Positions 59,381-64,000 of a DNA stretch of 64,000 bases are shown here, piece by piece. The first letter of the stretch is position 1. Each line of letters begins with the position of its first letter. Source of the DNA: Anaerolineaceae bacterium (GTDB taxonomy: Bacteria > Chloroflexota > Anaerolineae > Anaerolineales > Villigracilaceae); assembly GCA_009772985.1 (NCBI GenBank), contig WOUS01000001.1, forward strand, positions 248,001 to 312,000, in the 5' to 3' direction. Position numbers and translations under genes: made by a program. The notes under the pieces are model-generated. The model was not told the DNA's origin. It searched no databases and was given only the letters and a program-made list of their open reading frames with translations.

Positions 59381-62300
59381 ATGCCTTCCTCCCTCCAAAC
59401 CATCATCCTCAAACTCCAGGAATTCTGGGCTGAAAAAGGGTGTCTCATCACCCAGCCCTACTACACCCAGGTCGGCGCCGGGACGATGAACCCGTCCACC
59501 TTCCTGCGCGTGCTCGGCCCCGAACCGTGGAATGTGGCCTATGTGGAACCATCCGTCCGCCCCGACGACGGGCGCTACGGCGAGAACCCCAACCGCTTCC
59601 ACCAGCACACCCAGTTCCAGGTCATCCTGAAACCCGATCCCGGCAACCCGGTCGAACTCTACCTCCAGTCGCTGGAGGCCATTGGCGTGGACCCGCGCCA
59701 GCACGACATCCGCCTCGTGGAAGATAACTGGGAACAGCCCGCCATCTCGGCCTGGGGTCTCGGCTGGGAGATCTGGCTCGACGGACAGGAGATCACCCAG
59801 TTCACTTACTTCCAGCAGGTTGGCGGCGTGACCCTCGACCCGGTGGCTGTGGAGATTACCTACGGCCTTGAACGCATCCTCATCGCCCTCAACAACGCGG
59901 CTGCCATCTGGGACGAACCCTGGGGCCCCGGCGTCACCTACGGCGAAGTCCGCCGCCAGGACGAGTTCGAGCACAGCAAATACTACTTCGAGATCGGCGA
60001 CGTGGAGCGCCTGCGCCAGATGTACGACCTCTACAAGGCCGAGGCCGAAGCCTGCCTGACCGCCGGTCTGGTCGCCCCGGCGCACGACTACGTCCTGAAA
60101 TGCTCGCACACCTTCAACGCCCTCGACTGCCGCGGCGCCATCGGCGTCACCGAGCGCCAGGCCTACTACGGTCAGATGCGGACTATGGCAAGGAAGGTGG
60201 CAGAAACTTATCTTGAGAAACGCAAGGAATTAGAGTATCCGCTCTTGAAAGAGAGCGGAGAACAGAGAATAGAGAACAGTAAATCCGGGCAACCGAACTA
60301 CGCTCTAGTCTCTACTCCCTGCTCTCTGCTCCTTGAAATTGGCGTCGAAGAACTCCCCGTTTCGGACCTGGACTCTGCCCTCGAACAACTGAAAGTCAGC
60401 GTCCCGAAACTGCTCGCGGACCTGCATCTGGATCACGGCCCCGTCAGCGTTTCCGGGACCCCGCGCCGGCTGGCCGTTTTCGTGGAATCTCTCGCCCCGC
60501 GCCAGCCCGACCGCCAGGACCTGGTCAAGGGTCCGCCCGCGGATAAAGCCTTCGTAGGACAAATTAGCAATTTGTCCACCCCCGCCGTTGTAGGTCAAAT
60601 TGGCAATTTGACCTACACCCCGGCCGCGATCGGCTTTGCAAAAAAGAACGGCGTGCCGGTCGAGTCGCTCGAAGTCCGCGAACAGGACGGCGGGAAGTAC
60701 GTCTTCGCCGTGGTGAAACAGGCCGGGCGTCCGGCCGCGGAGGTGCTGGCCGAGTCCCTGCCGGGGCTGGCGGCGGGCATCAAGTTCGACAAGTCCATGC
60801 GCTGGAACGCGAGCGGCGTGGCGTTCTCGCGTCCGATCCGCTGGTTCGTGGCGCTGCTCGGCGAGAACGTGGTCCCGTTCGAGTACGCAGGCCTCCGGTC
60901 CGGCAACGTGACGAGGGGGCTGCGCCCGTACAACTCGCCGGAGATCGTCATCCCGTCGGCGGAGGAGTATTTCGAAATCGTCAAGAAGAATGGCATCGTG
61001 CTGGATGTGGAAGAACGCAAGGCGCTGGTGGCCGAGGGCGTGAAGAAACTGGCCGCCTCGGTCAAGGGCGAAGCCATCCTGCCGCCCGAACTGCTGGCCG
61101 AGGTTGCCAACCTGGTCGAGAACCCCATGCCGTTGGTGGCGGGATTCGACCCGAAGTTCCTGTCCCTGCCCAGAGACGTATTGGTTTCGGTCATGAAGAA
61201 ACACCAGCGCTACTTTCCCATTGAGAAGAACGGGAAACTTCTTTCACATTTTGTCGTCGTGCGCAACGGCGACGAGCAGGGTCTTGATCTGGTGCGCCAG
61301 GGCAATGAGCACGTGATCGCTGCGCGCTTTGCCGACGCGGACTTCTTCGTGAGCGAAGACCTGAAACACAAATTGGAGGACTTCCGCCCGCGCCTGGGCA
61401 CGCTGATGTTCCAGAAGAAACTCGGCTCGATGCTGGACAAATCCGACCGCATGGTCAAACTCGCCGAGGCGCTCGCACCCATGCTCGGCCTGACAGACCT
61501 GGAACGTGTGAACGTGCAACGTGCAACGTTCTTATCGAAAGCCGACCTGGTAACCAAGATGGTGATCGAGATGACCTCGCTCCAGGGCGTCATGGGACGC
61601 GAGTACGCCCGGCGGGACGGGGAAGCCCAGGCAGTGGCCGAGGCCATCGGCGAGCAATACCAGCCCGTCCCGAAGACCAGGCCGGGACTGGCGGCGGCGC
61701 TGGCCGACCGGCTGGACTCGCTCACCGGTCTGTTCGCCGCCGGCCTCGCGCCCACGGGAACGAAAGACCCGTTCGGCCTGCGGCGCGCCGCCATCGGCGT
61801 GGTCCAGCCGCTGATCGAGCATGATATTGACTTCGACCTGGGCGCGGCCTTGAAAGCCGCCGCGGCGCTCGAACCGGTCGCAGTGACCGACGAAGTCCTC
61901 GCCCAGGTGCAGGAGTTCATCACCGGCCGCCTGCGCGTCGTCCTGCTGGACATGGGCTACAAATACGATGTGGTGGACGCCGTCCTGGCGGCGCAGGCCG
62001 ATAACCCGGCGGGCGCGGCGCGTGCCATCCAGCAACTCTCGGCCTGGGTGGCGCGCAAGGACTGGCATGAGATCTTGCCCGCCTTCGCGCGCTGCGTGCG
62101 TATTACGCGCGATCAAAAGCAGACCTTCAAAGTCAACGAGAAAGCGTTTGTTGAAGCGGAAGAAAAACAACTCTACGCCGCGCTTCAAAAAGCGGTCAAT
62201 GGTCAACCATCCACAGTCAACGATTTCCTGGAAATCGTCGTCAAACTCATCCCCTCCATCAACACCTTCTTCGACAAGGTGCTGGTGATGGCGGAGGATG

Positions 62301-62392
62301 AAAAGATCAGGCAAAACCGCCTCGCGCTGGTGGGACAAATTGCCAATTTGTCCCACGGTGTGGCGGATATGTCGAAACTCGAAGGGTTCTAA
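59381..62392 (+). CDS. glyQS: Fused glycyl-tRNA synthetase (alpha and beta chains)
   Basis: 1003 residues. Residues 1-285 are the alpha chain ([53 protein letters not shown]). Residues about 316-1003 are the beta chain ([21 protein letters not shown]-type and anticodon-binding parts, ending near DMSKL). The joint (290-316) is made of AGAGAACAG-type word repeats. Three 26-27-nt palindromes lie in frame (60554-60579, 60590-60616, 62330-62356), and AACGTG and GTCAA word repeats occur at 61502-61536 and 62190-62226. Fused glyQS is known in several phyla. Confidence 0.97.
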   Translation: MPSSLQTIILKLQEFWAEKGCLITQPYYTQVGAGTMNPSTFLRVLGPEPWNVAYVEPSVRPDDGRYGENPNRFHQHTQFQVILKPDPGNPVELYLQSLEAIGVDPRQHDIRLVEDNWEQPAISAWGLGWEIWLDGQEITQFTYFQQVGGVTLDPVAVEITYGLERILIALNNAAAIWDEPWGPGVTYGEVRRQDEFEHSKYYFEIGDVERLRQMYDLYKAEAEACLTAGLVAPAHDYVLKCSHTFNALDCRGAIGVTERQAYYGQMRTMARKVAETYLEKRKELEYPLLKESGEQRIENSKSGQPNYALVSTPCSLLLEIGVEELPVSDLDSALEQLKVSVPKLLADLHLDHGPVSVSGTPRRLAVFVESLAPRQPDRQDLVKGPPADKAFVGQISNLSTPAVVGQIGNLTYTPAAIGFAKKNGVPVESLEVREQDGGKYVFAVVKQAGRPAAEVLAESLPGLAAGIKFDKSMRWNASGVAFSRPIRWFVALLGENVVPFEYAGLRSGNVTRGLRPYNSPEIVIPSAEEYFEIVKKNGIVLDVEERKALVAEGVKKLAASVKGEAILPPELLAEVANLVENPMPLVAGFDPKFLSLPRDVLVSVMKKHQRYFPIEKNGKLLSHFVVVRNGDEQGLDLVRQGNEHVIAARFADADFFVSEDLKHKLEDFRPRLGTLMFQKKLGSMLDKSDRMVKLAEALAPMLGLTDLERVNVQRATFLSKADLVTKMVIEMTSLQGVMGREYARRDGEAQAVAEAIGEQYQPVPKTRPGLAAALADRLDSLTGLFAAGLAPTGTKDPFGLRRAAIGVVQPLIEHDIDFDLGAALKAAAALEPVAVTDEVLAQVQEFITGRLRVVLLDMGYKYDVVDAVLAAQADNPAGAARAIQQLSAWVARKDWHEILPAFARCVRITRDQKQTFKVNEKAFVEAEEKQLYAALQKAVNGQPSTVNDFLEIVVKLIPSINTFFDKVLVMAEDEKIRQNRLALVGQIANLSHGVADMSKLEGF
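60250..60335. repeat. AGAGAACAG word hairpin at the GlyQ-GlyS joint
   Basis: GAGCGGAGAACAGAGAATAG on the left, mirrored TCTCTACTCCCTGCTCTCTG on the right, in frame between the alpha and beta chains. Confidence 0.75.
60554..60579. repeat. 26-nt palindrome inside glyQS
   Basis: Ends GTAGG and TCCAC; encodes VGQISNLS in place of the usual short loop after DKAF. Confidence 0.85.
60590..60616. repeat. 27-nt palindrome inside glyQS
   Basis: GTAGG/CCTAC ends, core TCAAATTGGCAATTTGA; encodes VGQIGNLTY in frame just before [12 protein letters not shown]. Confidence 0.85.
62330..62356. repeat. 27-nt palindrome inside glyQS (3' end)
   Basis: Perfect, ends GTGGG/CCCAC; encodes VGQIANLSH, 12 codons before the stop. 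Confidence 0.85.
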
Positions 62393-62399
62393 CAATTGG

Positions 62400-62422
62400 C
62401 TCCCGCAGTCCCGCTGCGGGAG
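62400..62422 (+). terminator. Terminator after glyQS
   Basis: CTCCCGCAG and CTGCGGGAG arms followed by TTGTCTTT. Confidence 0.75.
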
Positions 62423-62435
62423 TTGTCTTTCCCTC

Positions 62436-62464
62436 TTGCCAGACCTCCCGCCCTCGGCTAGAAT
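62436..62464 (+). promoter_or_regulatory. Leaderless promoter of trmD
   Basis: -35 TTGCCA (62436-62441), 17-bp spacer, -10 TAGAAT (62459-62464), and the ATG only 6 bp further. Confidence 0.65.
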
Positions 62465-62470
62465 GGGCGC

Positions 62471-63211
62471 ATGGAGTTCGACGTTTTCACGCTCCTGCCC
62501 GAAGTCTTCCCCCCCTATCTCGAATCCAGCATACTTCAACGCGCCCGCGAGCGCGGTCTGATTGACATCCGCCTGCACAACATCCGCGACTGGGCTTCTG
62601 ATAAACACCACGTCACGGACGACGAACCGTACGGCGGCGGGGGCGGGATGGTGATGAAGGCAGGGCCGGTCTTCGCCGCGGTCGAATCGACGCTCGGACC
62701 GGAGGCCGGCTGCCCGGTCATCCTGCTGACTCCTCAGGGACGCGTTTTCAGCCAGAAGGTGGCGGCGGAACTGGCCGCGCACCCGCGCCTGGCCCTGGTC
62801 TGCGGGCGGTACGAAGGCGTGGATGAACGCATCCGCGAGCATCTTGTCACGGACGAAATCTCCATCGGCGACTACGTGCTGACCGGCGGCGAACTCCCGG
62901 CGATGATTTTGATTGACGCTGTTTCCCGCCTGCTCCCCGGCGTGCTCGGCGACCCCGGCGGCGCGGCGGATGACTCGCACGCCACCGGCCTGCTGGAGTA
63001 TCCGCACTACACGCGCCCGCCCGAGTTCCGCGGCTGGAAGGTCCCCGATGTTCTCGTCTCGGGCAATCATGCCAAGATCGAAAAATGGCGGCGCGAACAG
63101 TCCCTGCTGCGGACGTTGAAGCGCCGCCCGGATTTGTTGGCAAACGCTCCGTTGAGCGAAAAGGATCAGAAATATCTCAAGAAGTTGAACGAAAGCGAAC
63201 CAACATCCTAG
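62471..63211 (+). CDS. trmD: tRNA (guanine-37-N1)-methyltransferase
   Basis: 246 residues. [20 protein letters not shown] at the start, deep-knot SAM site [13 protein letters not shown] and [16 protein letters not shown], and the [20 protein letters not shown] segment. Methylates G37 of tRNAs to keep the reading frame. In many bacteria trmD lies with rpsP and rplS; here it stands alone behind glyQS. Confidence 0.97.
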   Translation: MEFDVFTLLPEVFPPYLESSILQRARERGLIDIRLHNIRDWASDKHHVTDDEPYGGGGGMVMKAGPVFAAVESTLGPEAGCPVILLTPQGRVFSQKVAAELAAHPRLALVCGRYEGVDERIREHLVTDEISIGDYVLTGGELPAMILIDAVSRLLPGVLGDPGGAADDSHATGLLEYPHYTRPPEFRGWKVPDVLVSGNHAKIEKWRREQSLLRTLKRRPDLLANAPLSEKDQKYLKKLNESEPTS

Positions 63212-63230
63212 AGAAAGAGGAGAATAAAAA

Positions 63231-64000
63231 ATGGAAAAGAAGAAATTCCCCTGGGGCAGAACGTTCCTGATCGGTTTCGGGTTCCTTGGGATCAGCATCA
63301 TCTGGCCGATCTTCAACCAGTACATCCCCATCTTCCTGCAATCGGGCAACTTTGTTTACATCAACCGCCTGCTGGAGGAAGGCCGCGCCATTCCCAACAT
63401 CCGCGGCTTCGCGCTGGCGCCCAGCCTGGCAATGTTCGTCATGACGTGGGATAACCTGCTCAACATGTTCATCGCCCCGTGGGCGGGAGCCGCCAGCGAC
63501 CGCACCTGGAACAAACTGGGCCGCCGCAAGATGTGGATCCTGATCGGCGCGCCGATTGCCCTGCTGGGCTTTGTCTTCATACCGGTGGCGCAGACCGCGC
63601 TGGCGATCATGGTCTTCATCCTCATCACCAACTTCGGGATGGCGATCTTCCGTTCGCCGACGGTTTCCTGGCTGGGCGACCTGTTCGACCGGGAAAACCG
63701 CAGCAAGGCCAACGGCGTGATCAACCTGATGGGCGGCGTGGGCGGCCTGCTGGCCTATTTCGGGAGCGGGATGATCTTCAACGCTTTTGAATCCTCTTCG
63801 CCGGAGACGGCGCGCATCATGCCGTTCGTGGCGGGCGCGATTGCCACGGTCATTGCCCTTGTCACGGTGCTGATCTTCGTCAAAGAGCCGCGCACCCTGC
63901 CCGGCGGCGAGGACAAGGAAAAATCCAATGTTCTGACCAACCTCCGCACGATGTTCTCCAACCCCGATAAAAGCGGCGTTTTTGTCCTGCTTGGAATCCT
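63231..64000 (+). CDS. MFS transporter (3' end outside window)
   Basis: At least 256 residues, open to the right edge. GAGGAG lies 9 bp before the ATG at 63231. The first half of a 12-helix carrier: PWGRTFLIGFGFLGISIIWP, MFIAPWAGAASDRTWNKLGRRKMW (the MFS loop 2-3 signature) and VINLMGGVGGLLAYFGSG. It resembles sugar-type carriers of the SLC45/GPH sort. Substrate unknown. Confidence 0.88.
   Translation, partial: MEKKKFPWGRTFLIGFGFLGISIIWPIFNQYIPIFLQSGNFVYINRLLEEGRAIPNIRGFALAPSLAMFVMTWDNLLNMFIAPWAGAASDRTWNKLGRRKMWILIGAPIALLGFVFIPVAQTALAIMVFILITNFGMAIFRSPTVSWLGDLFDRENRSKANGVINLMGGVGGLLAYFGSGMIFNAFESSSPETARIMPFVAGAIATVIALVTVLIFVKEPRTLPGGEDKEKSNVLTNLRTMFSNPDKSGVFVLLGI

Overview
The window looks like a chromosomal segment of a Chloroflexota bacterium, most likely class Anaerolineae. 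Reasons: a RibXY-type riboflavin ABC transporter under an FMN riboswitch, high GC with a strong C/G third-position bias, a spoVS gene, lamin-tail-domain surface proteins, Pro-Thr-rich (PT/TPT) linkers after lipoprotein signals, and sigma-A-like promoters (TTGACN, 17 bp, TATAAT), some of which fire almost at the start codon. The taxon is an inference; there is no rRNA gene here.

Layout. 1-1.8 kb is an AT-richer accessory patch: the end of a tandem MazG-like/zinc-knuckle/TIR protein, a duplicated tail of the neighbouring fmdB gene, and an antitoxin whose toxin has been deleted down to a stump. 1.8-12.4 kb is housekeeping and transport: fmdB-like zinc ribbon, gmk, rhomboid protease, FMN riboswitch with riboflavin ABC transporter, ferredoxin, and a T-box-controlled hydrolase-valS operon. 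12.4-14.2 kb holds a nucleotidyltransferase and an 800-bp gene-free region with regularly spaced DnaA-box-like motifs and a 240-bp hairpin. 14.2-30.4 kb: spoVS, a lamin-tail surface protein, a second deoxynucleoside kinase, DsbA-like protein, methyltransferase, ywbE, AlkD-like glycosylase, class-V aminotransferase, GNAT, EamA exporter, citE-like lyase, mutS2 and a DEAD-box helicase behind a structured leader. 30.4-32.6 kb is a second small accessory patch: an MNT/HEPN pair beside a DinB-like gene and a DinB tail fragment. 32.6-40.4 kb: aminotransferase, sugar nucleotidyltransferase, chromate-type transporter, M3 peptidase, pcrA, mscL. 40.4-49.9 kb is a peptide/solute ABC operon with two substrate-binding lipoproteins, the second of which is circularly permuted. 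50-64 kb: TyrA-like dehydrogenase, response regulator, tRNA-Gln, glmU, cdd, recO, a flavoprotein reductase, an FGE-like lipoprotein, an AAA ATPase, fused glyQS, trmD, and the start of an MFS transporter.

The whole window is peppered with short palindromic or periodic sequence families. One is a 26-28-nt palindrome with GTAGG/CCTAC (or GTGGG/CCCAC) ends and a freely varying but self-complementary core; others are 9-12-nt periodic words and longer REP-like elements. Copies lie not only between genes but also in frame inside valS, mutS2 and glyQS and inside the T-box leader.

The observations I rate highest are the circularly permuted solute-binding protein (42618-44489), the MazG-like/TIR fusion at the left edge, and the fixed-length palindrome family that adds whole codons to essential genes.
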